From Bacteroidales bacterium Bact_19 (lineage in GTDB: Bacteria > Bacteroidota > Bacteroidia > Bacteroidales > ML635J-15): DNA of 35,106 nt. Position 1 is the stretch's first letter, and each line of letters opens with the position of its first letter. The notes under the pieces are model-generated. The model was not told the DNA's origin. It made no database searches and worked only from the letters and a program-made list of their open reading frames with translations. The stretch lies in the NCBI GenBank assembly GCA_001603595.1, contig LUZK01000065.1, forward strand, positions 1-35,106, read 5' to 3'. Shown here piece by piece: positions 9,002 through 17,064 of the stretch. The position numbers and the translations under genes are program-made.

Positions 9002-9598
9002 CTAAAACAACTTTAGTTGAGGATCAAAAAGTTTAAATGATTTTCGGTGATATTTACAAATTCCATATTGTATAATTGCTTTTCGATGCTCGGTTGTAGG
9101 ATATCCCTTATTCTTTTGCCAATGATATTGAGGAAATTCGTCATGCAATCTGATCATGTAATCATCTCGATATGTTTTAGCAAGTATTGATGCCGCAGCT
9201 ATTGACATATATGTAGAATCTCCTTTGACCACACATTGATATTTGAAGTCATCGAAAGCTTTAAACCTGTTTCCGTCTATTAACAAAAATTCAGGTCTGA
9301 TTACAAGTTTCTTCACAGCCTCTTGCATTGCTTTAATAGAGGCATTTAAAATATTAACTTTATCAATTTCAACATTATCAATCATAACTACAGAAAAGGC
9401 AAGGGAACACCTTTCAATCTCGTCACGCAAATAATATCTGTTTTTCTCTGAAAGTTTTTTGGAATCATTTAGTAATAAGTTTTCAAAATTATGAGGTAAA
9501 ATAACTGCTGCCGCAAAAACAGGACCTGCCAAACAACCTCTTCCGGCTTCATCACACCCGGCTTCAATTTGATTGTTCTTAAAAAATGGTTTTAACAT
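9002..9598 (-). CDS. rnhB: ribonuclease HII
   Basis: RNase HII cleaves RNA in RNA-DNA hybrids, including single misincorporated ribonucleotides. 198 residues, normal length. The signature CDEAGRG (Asp16, Glu17) is followed by NDSKKLSEK, the third acidic region LLIDGNR and the KGDSTYMSIAAASI segment with the fourth aspartate, so all metal ligands are present. Its ATG overlaps the upstream glycosyltransferase stop by one base (TGATG), so translation is likely coupled. It is the last gene of the operon before the bidirectional terminator. Confidence 0.96.
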   Translation of the reverse strand: MLKPFFKNNQIEAGCDEAGRGCLAGPVFAAAVILPHNFENLLLNDSKKLSEKNRYYLRDEIERCSLAFSVVMIDNVEIDKVNILNASIKAMQEAVKKLVIRPEFLLIDGNRFKAFDDFKYQCVVKGDSTYMSIAAASILAKTYRDDYMIRLHDEFPQYHWQKNKGYPTTEHRKAIIQYGICKYHRKSFKLFDPQLKLF

Positions 9599-10734
9599 CA
9601 GATTCCTTTTTTATTTGCAGCCTTTTCAATACTTTTCCACAAATTGCTAGCAGAAATATCCCAAGAAAACTTTTCCTTTTGAATTCTTCCTTTATTTATT
9701 AGATTATTTCTTAATTGATCATCTTCAGAAATTTTTGTCATATATTCAGCAACTAATTGGTGATCCGTAGGGCTACATAACAAAGCTGCATCACCAACCA
9801 CTTCAGGAAGAGATGTAGTATTTCCTGATATTATTGGCACATCACATGACATTGCTTCGACCAAAGGAATACCAAATCCCTCAAAAAATGGAATATATAC
9901 CATAGCAAATGCCGAAGCCAAAACAAGATGGAGCTCCTTAACCGGTAATCTTCCTAAAAAAATAACATCATGCTTGAACCTCATCTTCGACAAAGTTTTG
10001 TTTATCTCATCGGTTAGGTGCATCGCTGCTCCCACAATTACAAGCTTATGGTCAAATTTGGAATTTTGTCTGAATAACTCGTAAGATTTCAATAATCCGG
10101 GAATATTTTTACGTGGATTTAATGCTCCAATAAAAATAAAATACTCTTTTCCACCGGTAATTCTTTGTTTTGTCCGGAGTTTTATTTCGTATTCTATTGG
10201 AGTGTAAATTTCATTTGTGCTATTGTAACAAACTGTTATCTTTTCGGGCTTAATGTCAAAAACCTCAGAAATATCGTTGCGTGAATATTCCGATACAGTA
10301 ACTATATTATCAGCTATTTTGGCAAACTTCGGAAAATAACGACAATAAAAGTTCCTTACAAAAAATGGTAACTGACGTGGATTGTGCATAAAGTTAATAT
10401 CGTGAATCACCGGAACTTGAGGAACCTTGGTGTAAAGAGACAGCATTCCGTCAGGTGAAAGAAAAACATCAGCTTTAATTTTCTTTAAAGTTCGGGGTAT
10501 CAAAAAATTAAACCATATATACCATAAAATAGGATGTCTTGTAGGTGGATGCAAAACTATTGGAGTAATATTTTTACTGAAAATAAACTCATCTGAATAA
10601 GGTCTGTCGAAAATGAAAAAGAAATTATGATCGGGATGATTATTGCAAATTCTTTTTAAAGTTTGATACGAAAACCAACCTATGCCTTCGAGACGATTTG
10701 GAAGAAGCAATCTTGTATTTACTGCAATATTCAT
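9598..10734 (-). CDS. GT4-family glycosyltransferase
   Basis: 378-residue retaining glycosyltransferase of GT-B fold. The C-terminal half carries FIGALNPRKN, the nucleotide-sugar region and the E-x7-E motif EGFGIPLVEAM, all typical of the GT4 family. The N-terminal half has a VSEYSRNDI segment. No signal peptide or membrane segment, so it acts at the cytosolic face of the membrane. Coupled by one-base overlaps to kdsB before it (TAATG) and rnhB after it (TGATG). Lying behind kdsB suggests a role in lipopolysaccharide core or related glycan assembly. Donor and acceptor are unknown. Confidence 0.87.
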   Translation of the reverse strand: MNIAVNTRLLLPNRLEGIGWFSYQTLKRICNNHPDHNFFFIFDRPYSDEFIFSKNITPIVLHPPTRHPILWYIWFNFLIPRTLKKIKADVFLSPDGMLSLYTKVPQVPVIHDINFMHNPRQLPFFVRNFYCRYFPKFAKIADNIVTVSEYSRNDISEVFDIKPEKITVCYNSTNEIYTPIEYEIKLRTKQRITGGKEYFIFIGALNPRKNIPGLLKSYELFRQNSKFDHKLVIVGAAMHLTDEINKTLSKMRFKHDVIFLGRLPVKELHLVLASAFAMVYIPFFEGFGIPLVEAMSCDVPIISGNTTSLPEVVGDAALLCSPTDHQLVAEYMTKISEDDQLRNNLINKGRIQKEKFSWDISASNLWKSIEKAANKKGI

Positions 10735-11483
10735 TAAAGTAATCCCAATTGTTTAACCTTTTCAAGATCTTTTGGTGTATCTATAGAAATGCTTTCATGT
10801 TCGGTAAAAGCGACATTAATAGTAAACCCGTTTTCTAACCATCTAAGTTGCTCAAGTGATTCGGCAATTTCGAGCGGAGTTTGACAAAGCTTGGTTATTT
10901 TTAACAAAACATCTTTTCTGTATGCGTATAAACCTATATGTTTATAAAAGAGATGTTTAGCAATCCATTTTTCTCTCACTACACCACGTACATAAGGAAT
11001 AGGAGATCGGCTGAAATATAAGGCCTCTTTTTTTGAATTTACAACAAGTTTTGGTTTGTTTGGATTAAAAATATCTTCAATATTATTTATCGGTTTAGCC
11101 AATGTAGCAATTTGTGTACGCTTACGACTAAAACACTTCTTTATTTCCAGTAACTGTTCGATTTTTATAAAAGGCTCATCTCCCTGAACATTGACAATTA
11201 CATCAAAATTCATATTCTCAAGTACTTCTATTTTGGTGATGGCTTCCGCACACCGATCGGTACCGCTTTTATGTTTCTTTTTGGTCATCACAAATTTACC
11301 GCCGAAACGTTCAACCTCTTGAGCTATCCTTTCGTCGTCAGTTGCAACGTAAACATGTTCAAAAACTTTTTTCGCCTGAATATAAACATTTTGAATCATG
11401 GATTTCCCGTTAATCTGAATCAAAGGTTTACCGGGGAACCTTGTAGAAGCATAACGTGCCGGTATAATTGCAATAAAATTCAT
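10734..11483 (-). CDS. kdsB: 3-deoxy-manno-octulosonate cytidylyltransferase (CMP-Kdo synthetase)
   Basis: KdsB activates Kdo with CTP to give CMP-Kdo, the donor for lipid A inner-core assembly, in the cytosol. About 249 residues, normal length. The nucleotide-binding start IIPARYASTRFPGKPL is clear, followed by VATDDERI, the GTDRCAEA motif, VQGDEPFI and the HIGLYAYRKD segment. The open frame begins at TTG 11489, but the ATG at 11483 (MNFIAIIP) fits the family start. First gene of the operon with GT4 and rnhB. A weak -7-like AAATTTTG sits just upstream. Confidence 0.96.
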   Translation of the reverse strand: MNFIAIIPARYASTRFPGKPLIQINGKSMIQNVYIQAKKVFEHVYVATDDERIAQEVERFGGKFVMTKKKHKSGTDRCAEAITKIEVLENMNFDVIVNVQGDEPFIKIEQLLEIKKCFSRKRTQIATLAKPINNIEDIFNPNKPKLVVNSKKEALYFSRSPIPYVRGVVREKWIAKHLFYKHIGLYAYRKDVLLKITKLCQTPLEIAESLEQLRWLENGFTINVAFTEHESISIDTPKDLEKVKQLGLL

Positions 11484-11619
11484 TGACAAAATTTTTGTAA
11501 AAATACAATTTTTTGTTTTGTTAATATACCATACATTAAATTAACCTTAATTTTAATCTAAAAAATTAAATATTTAGCTAATTTTATTTTCTTTGTGATT
11601 TGTTATTAAGATCAAGTCA

Positions 11620-12708
11620 GTGGATGAATCTGTAAATAGCAAAGAACTAAGGAAGCTCAACCCCGTGCGAATCATATTACCGGCGGTTTTGGGTCTGGGC
11701 ATTATAGTAATTCTATTTTACCGTGATTATAACAAAATAGATTTTAATTTATTAAATTTCACACTTTTATCAGGATTGTTTTTGTTTTTTGCCGTTTTGA
11801 TGGTTGTATTCAGAGACTTGGGATACATTCTCAGGATAAGAATACTTTCATCCGGAGAATTAACCTGGATTCAGTGCCTTAAAATTGTTTTTCTTTGGGA
11901 GTTTGGGTCGGCAATAACTCCTTCAGCAATTGGAGGTACTGCTCTTGCCACGATTTTTTTATGGAAAGAGGGCCTTAGCATTGGAAAAAGTACTTCAATA
12001 GTTCTATCAACCTCATTTTTGGATGAATTATACTTCAGCTTGATGTTTCCTTTTATGTTTATTATTTTTTCGAAAACCGAGTTGTTTAACACTTTTGAAA
12101 AAGGTAGTATTTATAACAATTTATTTTTATTTGCAATTTCTGGATATTCTTTAAAATTGTTATGGACACTCCTTGTTGGATATTCATTATTTATAAACCC
12201 AAAGTTTTTTGCTGAATTTGTAAAAAAATTATTTAAACTGAGATTTTTAAAGAAATGGAAAAATCAAGCCGAAAAAATGGCAATAGATTTTGAAATTGCA
12301 AATAAGGAGTTAAAATCTAAGAGTTTACTTTTTTGGGTAAAATCATTTTCTGCTACTTTTATATCATGGACAGGACGATATTTTGTTTTGAATTTTATTT
12401 TTGTAGCATTAATTTTATCCACCAATTCTGTTTCAGGGGATTTTCTTGAAGTTAAAGAACATTTAATGATTTTTGCTCGACAATTAATAATGTGGATAAT
12501 GATGATTGTATTACCATCACCGGGGGGCAGTGGATTTGTGGAAACCATCTTCGCAGGTTACATGGCAGATTTTGTACCTATTGCAGGATTTTCTATTGTT
12601 GCAGCTCTAATCTGGAGATTATTAACATATTATCCCTATTTAATAATCGGTTCGATTATAGCTCCTACATGGATAAGTAAGAATTTAAGAAAAAATATAA
12701 AAAAATAA
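11620..12708 (+). CDS. UPF0104 / LPG-synthase-TM-like integral membrane protein (flippase-like domain)
   Basis: 362-residue polytopic inner-membrane protein with about eight hydrophobic segments. It resembles the UPF0104 family, related to the membrane part of lysyl-phosphatidylglycerol synthase (MprF). Recognisable segments are WEFGSAITPSAIGG and, near the C-terminus, LPSPGGSGFVE, both typical of the family. The soluble aminoacyl-transferase domain of MprF is absent, so a lipid transport or flipping role is possible but unproven. Start is GTG 11620; in frame a stop lies shortly upstream and no earlier ATG exists. It is followed 3 nt later by rpiB, so the two share a transcript. Confidence 0.8.
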   Translation: MDESVNSKELRKLNPVRIILPAVLGLGIIVILFYRDYNKIDFNLLNFTLLSGLFLFFAVLMVVFRDLGYILRIRILSSGELTWIQCLKIVFLWEFGSAITPSAIGGTALATIFLWKEGLSIGKSTSIVLSTSFLDELYFSLMFPFMFIIFSKTELFNTFEKGSIYNNLFLFAISGYSLKLLWTLLVGYSLFINPKFFAEFVKKLFKLRFLKKWKNQAEKMAIDFEIANKELKSKSLLFWVKSFSATFISWTGRYFVLNFIFVALILSTNSVSGDFLEVKEHLMIFARQLIMWIMMIVLPSPGGSGFVETIFAGYMADFVPIAGFSIVAALIWRLLTYYPYLIIGSIIAPTWISKNLRKNIKK

Positions 12709-12711
12709 ATT

Positions 12712-13155
12712 ATGACAAAAATTATTGGTTTTGCATGCGATCATGCAGGTTATGGGTTAAAAAACAAGTTAATAGAATATCTTAAATCAAAATCTTATGA
12801 TATTATGGATTTTGGAACATATTCCGAAGAAAGTTGCGATTATCCGGATTTTGCTCACAAACTTGCCGAAGCCGTAGAAAATAAAGATTGTGAAATTGGA
12901 ATTGCAATTTGTGGCAGCGGAAACGGAATAAATATGACAGTTAATAAACATCAACTAATAAGAAGTGCTTTATGTTGGAATCCGGAAATTTCAAAATTAG
13001 CACGGCTCCATAATGATGCTAATATTTGTGCTTTACCCGGAAGATTTATCTCTTTCGAAGAAGCAAAAGAAATTGTTGATATTTTCCTAAATACAGAATT
13101 TGAAGGAGGACGACATATCAACAGGATCAATAAAATCCCTGTCAGGAAACCATAA
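12712..13155 (+). CDS. rpiB: ribose-5-phosphate isomerase B
   Basis: RpiB interconverts ribose 5-phosphate and ribulose 5-phosphate in the pentose phosphate pathway. 147 residues, normal length. The start CDHAGYGLK carries Asp10 and His11, the catalytic cysteine is Cys67 in CGSGNGINM, and RSALCWNP, HNDANI and the GGRH segment near the C-terminus are in place. Close relatives include LacAB and allose-6-phosphate isomerases, but there is no sugar operon here. Its last 14 bases overlap the end of the convergent LuxE-like gene. Confidence 0.93.
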   Translation: MTKIIGFACDHAGYGLKNKLIEYLKSKSYDIMDFGTYSEESCDYPDFAHKLAEAVENKDCEIGIAICGSGNGINMTVNKHQLIRSALCWNPEISKLARLHNDANICALPGRFISFEEAKEIVDIFLNTEFEGGRHINRINKIPVRKP

Positions 13156-14131
13156 GATTGCAGCCTCTGACTTCAGCCTCGTCAAAACGACCTAAAACTT
13201 TAAAGCCGGCGTTCTGGTCAACTTCTCCAAGATCCGAAGTCGAAATAAAACAACAAGAATCAATATTAGCAAGATCAATGATATTCAAAGCACCTTTGCC
13301 GAAAATCATTGTTTTTAATGGATCTCCTGTGTCTCTAACCAAGACTTTCATCTGCGGAGGACAACGATAAATTCCGTTTTCAAATGAATATGCTTGCGAA
13401 AGCAATTCCGTCATTCCATATTCTGAGTGAACAGACTTTATGCTAAATCCTTCGCAAATAATATTGTGTAATTGTTCTCTTGTAATTTCTCTTTTACGCC
13501 CTTTCATCCCTCCGGTTTCTATCACTATTCCATTTTTTAAAGGAAATTTATATCTTACCGCAAAATCAAGCAATGCAAAACTCACTCCAAGCAGAATAAA
13601 TTTTTTATTCTCATGTTCAAGAACTTCTATTTTTTTTAGTAATCCTTCAAAATCATACAAATAAAATCCATTGTGTTCCGAGGCGGATTTTTCCATCAAC
13701 TTTTCGACCATATAAACCAGACTTGACCCTTGCCTCTCAAGATATGAAGGTAATAATGCAAGTATTGTGTATTCTGAAGGATTTCCGTAAAAATATTCAA
13801 AATTAAACATTAGAGATTTTTCATATAAACTAATATCTTTTACAAAATGATAAGATGGATGCTGACCGGTTGTTGAACTGGAAGAAAAAGTCCGCTCAAC
13901 ATTTCCAATTCCGGAAACTACTTTACGATTTTTGAAAATGGTTACAGGTAAAAAAGGAATATCTGTTAATTGACTTATTGATTGAGGGTTAATTTTCAAC
14001 AAATCACAAAATTCCTTATAAACTTTATTTTTATGATATTGATAATTAAAAGCATATAATGCTAAATCGGCAAATTGCCGATAATTTTTAATTTCAAAAA
14101 TTTCTTTTTTAAATTCAACAATAGATTTCAT
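13142..14131 (-). CDS. LuxE/PaaK-family acyl-protein synthetase-like protein
   Basis: 329 residues, similar to LuxE, the acyl-protein synthetase that activates fatty acids with ATP and passes them to the reductase in bioluminescence, and more distantly to phenylacetate-CoA ligase. The adenylate-forming features visible are SSSTTGQHPSY (ATP loop), IETGGMKGRKR and HSEYGMTEL. Cys324 sits 6 residues from the C-terminus (RGCNLMVS); LuxE uses a near-C-terminal cysteine as its acyl-transfer site, so the thioester step may be kept. No luxC, luxD or luciferase gene is nearby. It lies after the terminator of the gene at 14197, so it needs its own promoter; TAATCTTG just upstream of the ATG matches the -7 consensus with one mismatch. 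Substrate unknown. Confidence 0.8.
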   Translation of the reverse strand: MKSIVEFKKEIFEIKNYRQFADLALYAFNYQYHKNKVYKEFCDLLKINPQSISQLTDIPFLPVTIFKNRKVVSGIGNVERTFSSSSTTGQHPSYHFVKDISLYEKSLMFNFEYFYGNPSEYTILALLPSYLERQGSSLVYMVEKLMEKSASEHNGFYLYDFEGLLKKIEVLEHENKKFILLGVSFALLDFAVRYKFPLKNGIVIETGGMKGRKREITREQLHNIICEGFSIKSVHSEYGMTELLSQAYSFENGIYRCPPQMKVLVRDTGDPLKTMIFGKGALNIIDLANIDSCCFISTSDLGEVDQNAGFKVLGRFDEAEVRGCNLMVS

Positions 14132-14141
14132 TTTGCAAGAT

Positions 14142-14176
14142 TACAAAAAAAAGAGGTACAAAATGCACCTCTTAAT
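14142..14176 (-). terminator. rho-independent terminator after the 14197-15000 gene
   Basis: On the minus strand GAGGTGC pairs with GTACCTC (one G-U pair) across an ATTTT loop, followed by TTTTTTTT. It ends transcription of the secreted-protein gene just before the LuxE-like gene. Confidence 0.8.
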
Positions 14177-14196
14177 ATAAACATCCCTTAGTCTTA

Positions 14197-15000
14197 TTAT
14201 TTTTTCTTAAACACAACATATTCATTTTCAAAATTCAAGAAATATTGACCTTTTTTCAGGTTTGAAACATCAATGGAAGTACCAACCCCCGTAATAAGTT
14301 CTTCACCAAACTCATTTACAACGGCATAAGCTGTTAATCCGCTAAAAACAATTTCTTTACCAACTTTAGAAAGTTTAGTCATTACTTTCACCGGTTCTTT
14401 GTCTATATTAAAAACAAATTCTTCGGAATAATGTCTTCGACCGAGATGATCAATTTGATAAACTCTAAACTTATTTTCTCCTGCAAAAGGATAAATTTTC
14501 ACTGAATAATTTCTATTTCCAGGGCCGCCTTCTCCCATAATTCGGCCTCTTTCAATCCAGCGATTCCATCTGTATTCTTCAACATAAAAAGTGAGTTTTC
14601 CAGACTCGTTTGTGGTTGTAAATCTTAAAAGATCATTATATCCTAGTTCATAATTAATAATTTCATAGGTAGATAAAGGTTTCAATACTTCCGGATTTAC
14701 CAATTTTGGAGTACAATCGCTTCTGTGTTTAATAACAACTTCGAATTCTTCTCCGTATTTTAAATTCAAAAAATCCAGCGAAATTTTGAATGCACTCGAG
14801 CGAATTTCGTCATCATATTTGATATTATTAACCAAAATTTCGTAAGCACAGTATTCTTCACCAATATCTATCATTGGATTGATAATAAATAAATCCTTAC
14901 CCTGGTAAACACCTTTAAAAACAAGTTCATCTGCTTTTGAAATCTGAAAAGTCATTATTAAAAGCAGAACTATTCCAAAAATTAACTTGTTGTTTTTCAT
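14197..15000 (-). CDS. secreted protein of unknown function with a T9SS-like C-terminal tail
   Basis: 267 residues with a clear Sec signal peptide (about 1-23, cleaved near SKA-DEL). The mature part is predominantly beta. The last 45 residues, with AVVNEFGEEL, then IDVSNLKKGQYFL and a basic end VFKKK, follow the pattern of the type A sorting domain of the type IX secretion system (turn, DxSxLxxGxY, strand, basic end). The middle has paired cysteines (YCAYE, DCTPK) and an aromatic segment. I do not recognise a catalytic domain; an extracellular or surface-bound role is inferred from the tail. It has its own promoter (15032-15063) and terminator, so it is monocistronic. Confidence 0.75.
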   Translation of the reverse strand: MKNNKLIFGIVLLLIMTFQISKADELVFKGVYQGKDLFIINPMIDIGEEYCAYEILVNNIKYDDEIRSSAFKISLDFLNLKYGEEFEVVIKHRSDCTPKLVNPEVLKPLSTYEIINYELGYNDLLRFTTTNESGKLTFYVEEYRWNRWIERGRIMGEGGPGNRNYSVKIYPFAGENKFRVYQIDHLGRRHYSEEFVFNIDKEPVKVMTKLSKVGKEIVFSGLTAYAVVNEFGEELITGVGTSIDVSNLKKGQYFLNFENEYVVFKKK

Positions 15001-15031
15001 TGTTTTATAAATTTTATTAACAATTTATCAA

Positions 15032-15063
15032 CAAAAATAAGACATAATTTCACTTTTTCCAAA
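15032..15063 (-). promoter_or_regulatory. promoter of the 14197-15000 gene
   Basis: Minus strand: TTTG (15063-15060), 20-nt spacer, TATTTTTG (15039-15032). Both elements match the Bacteroidota consensus exactly. The leader to the ATG at 15000 is about 25 nt. Confidence 0.55.
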
Positions 15064-15176
15064 TTTTTTTAATCTTTTTTTGAAAAAAATTTAAAATTTT
15101 TCTCATCAAAAAGCTTATGCTCTTGTATTACAGACAATTAAGAATAGTTGTTATTTTTATTTTTAAACTTAAAAAT

Positions 15177-15202
15177 TAATTACAAAAAATTGTTTGTAAT
15201 TA
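15177..15202. promoter_or_regulatory. perfect 10-bp inverted repeat, candidate operator
   Basis: TAATTACAAA and TTTGTAATTA are separated by 6 bases. The centre (about 15189.5) lies near -60 from the start predicted for the MORN_2 gene promoter, a typical place for an activator dimer. It sits between two divergent genes, so a terminator role is unlikely. The rest of 15001-15264 is AT-rich and holds only the two promoters. Confidence 0.45.
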
Positions 15203-15214
15203 TAATTTTACTCT

Positions 15215-15245
15215 ATTGCATTGAGTTATACAAATACTAAATTTG
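15215..15245 (+). promoter_or_regulatory. promoter of the MORN_2-repeat gene
   Basis: ATTG (15215-15218, three of four to the -33 TTTG), 19-nt spacer, then TAAATTTG (15238-15245), an exact -7 match. The leader to the ATG at 15265 is about 13-15 nt. Confidence 0.58.
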
Positions 15246-15264
15246 TAACCATAAAAATAAAGAC

Positions 15265-17064
15265 ATGAAAAGTTTACCGATTTTTTTTATACTCACGGTC
15301 CTCTCAGTAAGTTCATATACACAGGAATTTAAAGAAGAGAAATTATATTACAAGAACGGAAAAATTAAAGAAGAAGGCCTGCTTCAAATGGGACAAAGAA
15401 CCGGTACATGGATATTTTACACACCTGAAGGGATAAAAAGTGCCGAAATTGATTATTATAAAGACATGCTTCATGGCTTGAACAAAGTTTATTACGATGA
15501 TGGCAAAACTGTTATGGAAGAATATAATTATTGGGCAAATCAACGTCATGGTTGGTTTGCAGAATATTATGAAAATTCTTTACCTAGACTGAAAGGATTT
15601 TATCATTCAAATCAAAAAGACAGTATCTGGCAATATTTTTATGAAGACGGAAAATTAAAATCTGAGGTAAAATATAAAAAAGGAATTCTAGAGGGAATTA
15701 TAAGTTTTTACACTCCCAAAGGAGAACAAACGGTAAAAAATGGATTTGGGTATATTGTTAATTATCACGATAACAATATGAAAAAATCTGAAGGTAAGGT
15801 TGAAAACGGGTTGGAACATGGACTCTGGACTTATTATTTTCCTAACGGTAAAAAATCTTCTGAAGGCCACTACATAAACGGAGAACGCACCGGAACATGG
15901 TATGAATGGTATGAAAACGGTAATTTGAAAAGCGAAATTAACACTCAATCCGGCATGAACATTTATTATACCTACGATGGAAAAAAAGAAATGGAAGGAA
16001 AAATGATTGACGGAAAAAGAGAAGAAACATGGACATATTGGTATCCATCAGGTCAAATTCGAAGTATCAATAACTATAAAGAAGACTTAAGACACGGTGT
16101 ACAAATAAAATATTACGAAAACGGGAACAAACAATCTGAAATTTATTTTGAAAACGGGAAAAGAGAAGGTCCTGCTTATTTTTGGTTTGAAGATGGCAAA
16201 AAAGACATTGAAGGGAATTTCAAAAACGATCTTCAAAACGGGTTGTGGACTTATTGGAGAACAGACGGACAAAAAGGAAATGAAGGATATTTTGTTGACG
16301 GCAAAATGCACGGAATATGGACATATTGGTACGGAAACGGTCAAATTTGGAAAGAAGCTGAATATAATATGGGAGTAAAACACGGGAAGTGGATTATTTA
16401 TTATGAAAACGGAAACCTTTTCAGGAAAGGACAATTTGAGAATGATAAAGAAATAGGACTATGGAAAGAATGGTACGACGACGGACAACTTAAACTCGAA
16501 GGAAACTTCGAGAATGGGATTATGACTGGTAAATGGACAGGTTATCACGAAAATGGAGTAAAAAAATCTTTAATAGAATATAAAAACGGACTAATTAACG
16601 GTAAAAGTTACTTTTGGTTTCCAAATGGAAAACCTCAAACTTTCGAAAATTATAAAATTATTGTTCGTGAATCTAAAGACACACCGGATAAAATACTTAT
16701 CGAAACATCTGTTCTTCATGGAAAATATCAAGTATTTAACATTAAAGGCATTGAAGTGATTTCCGGTGAATACTTTCAAAATCTTCGAAATGGGAAATTC
16801 GTTTACAGAAATGAAAACGGAGGAATTATAAGAGAAGAAACATACAAGATGGATAAACCGGATGGTGTATGGAAAACCTACTATGATTTTGGTAGATTAG
16901 AGTCCGAGGTTAACTATAAAAATGGGGTAAAAGAAGGCAAAGCAACATATTACGACCATAGAGGAAATATTACGTTTCAGGCTATTTACAAAGCCGGAAG
17001 ACAAACAGACATTTTGTTTGATAGCAGTGTAAAGCAAGGAGATAATAATCCTGTAAGAAAATGA
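15265..17064 (+). CDS. large exported MORN_2-repeat protein
   Basis: 599 residues: a signal peptide (about 1-19, ending SYTQ) followed by about 23 tandem units of 24 residues with the pattern Gx(l/i)xxEGxYxxGxxxGxWxxYYENG, i.e. MORN variant (MORN_2) repeats from near residue 31 to 585. Two units are short (near 170 and 232) and one near residue 455 carries an insert of about 16 residues. There is no lipobox, no sorting tail and no enzyme domain. The repeats should form an extended beta structure in the periplasm or at the surface. Databases often label such proteins as YwqK antitoxins; that label rests on the repeats alone. It overlaps the following barrel gene by 4 nt, so they are likely made together. 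Function unknown. Confidence 0.85.
   Translation: MKSLPIFFILTVLSVSSYTQEFKEEKLYYKNGKIKEEGLLQMGQRTGTWIFYTPEGIKSAEIDYYKDMLHGLNKVYYDDGKTVMEEYNYWANQRHGWFAEYYENSLPRLKGFYHSNQKDSIWQYFYEDGKLKSEVKYKKGILEGIISFYTPKGEQTVKNGFGYIVNYHDNNMKKSEGKVENGLEHGLWTYYFPNGKKSSEGHYINGERTGTWYEWYENGNLKSEINTQSGMNIYYTYDGKKEMEGKMIDGKREETWTYWYPSGQIRSINNYKEDLRHGVQIKYYENGNKQSEIYFENGKREGPAYFWFEDGKKDIEGNFKNDLQNGLWTYWRTDGQKGNEGYFVDGKMHGIWTYWYGNGQIWKEAEYNMGVKHGKWIIYYENGNLFRKGQFENDKEIGLWKEWYDDGQLKLEGNFENGIMTGKWTGYHENGVKKSLIEYKNGLINGKSYFWFPNGKPQTFENYKIIVRESKDTPDKILIETSVLHGKYQVFNIKGIEVISGEYFQNLRNGKFVYRNENGGIIREETYKMDKPDGVWKTYYDFGRLESEVNYKNGVKEGKATYYDHRGNITFQAIYKAGRQTDILFDSSVKQGDNNPVRK

Noticed and set aside
11538-11553. Operator AAATTAA-CC-TTAATTT upstream of the UPF0104 gene
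   Set aside because: Arms are 7 bases of A/T only, expected by chance in such DNA, and no consensus promoter could be placed next to it.
13142-14131. Bioluminescence (lux) locus
   Set aside because: Only a LuxE-like gene is present; luxC, luxD, luxA and luxB are missing, and neighbours are unrelated.
16087-16434. Antisense open frames within the MORN_2 gene
   Set aside because: They mirror the 72-bp coding repeats on the other strand and have no start signal or protein features.
15265-17064. Toxin-antitoxin system based on the YwqK-antitoxin label
   Set aside because: The label comes from MORN_2 repeats alone. The protein is exported and far longer than YwqK, and no toxin gene such as an RHS or LXG protein is adjacent.
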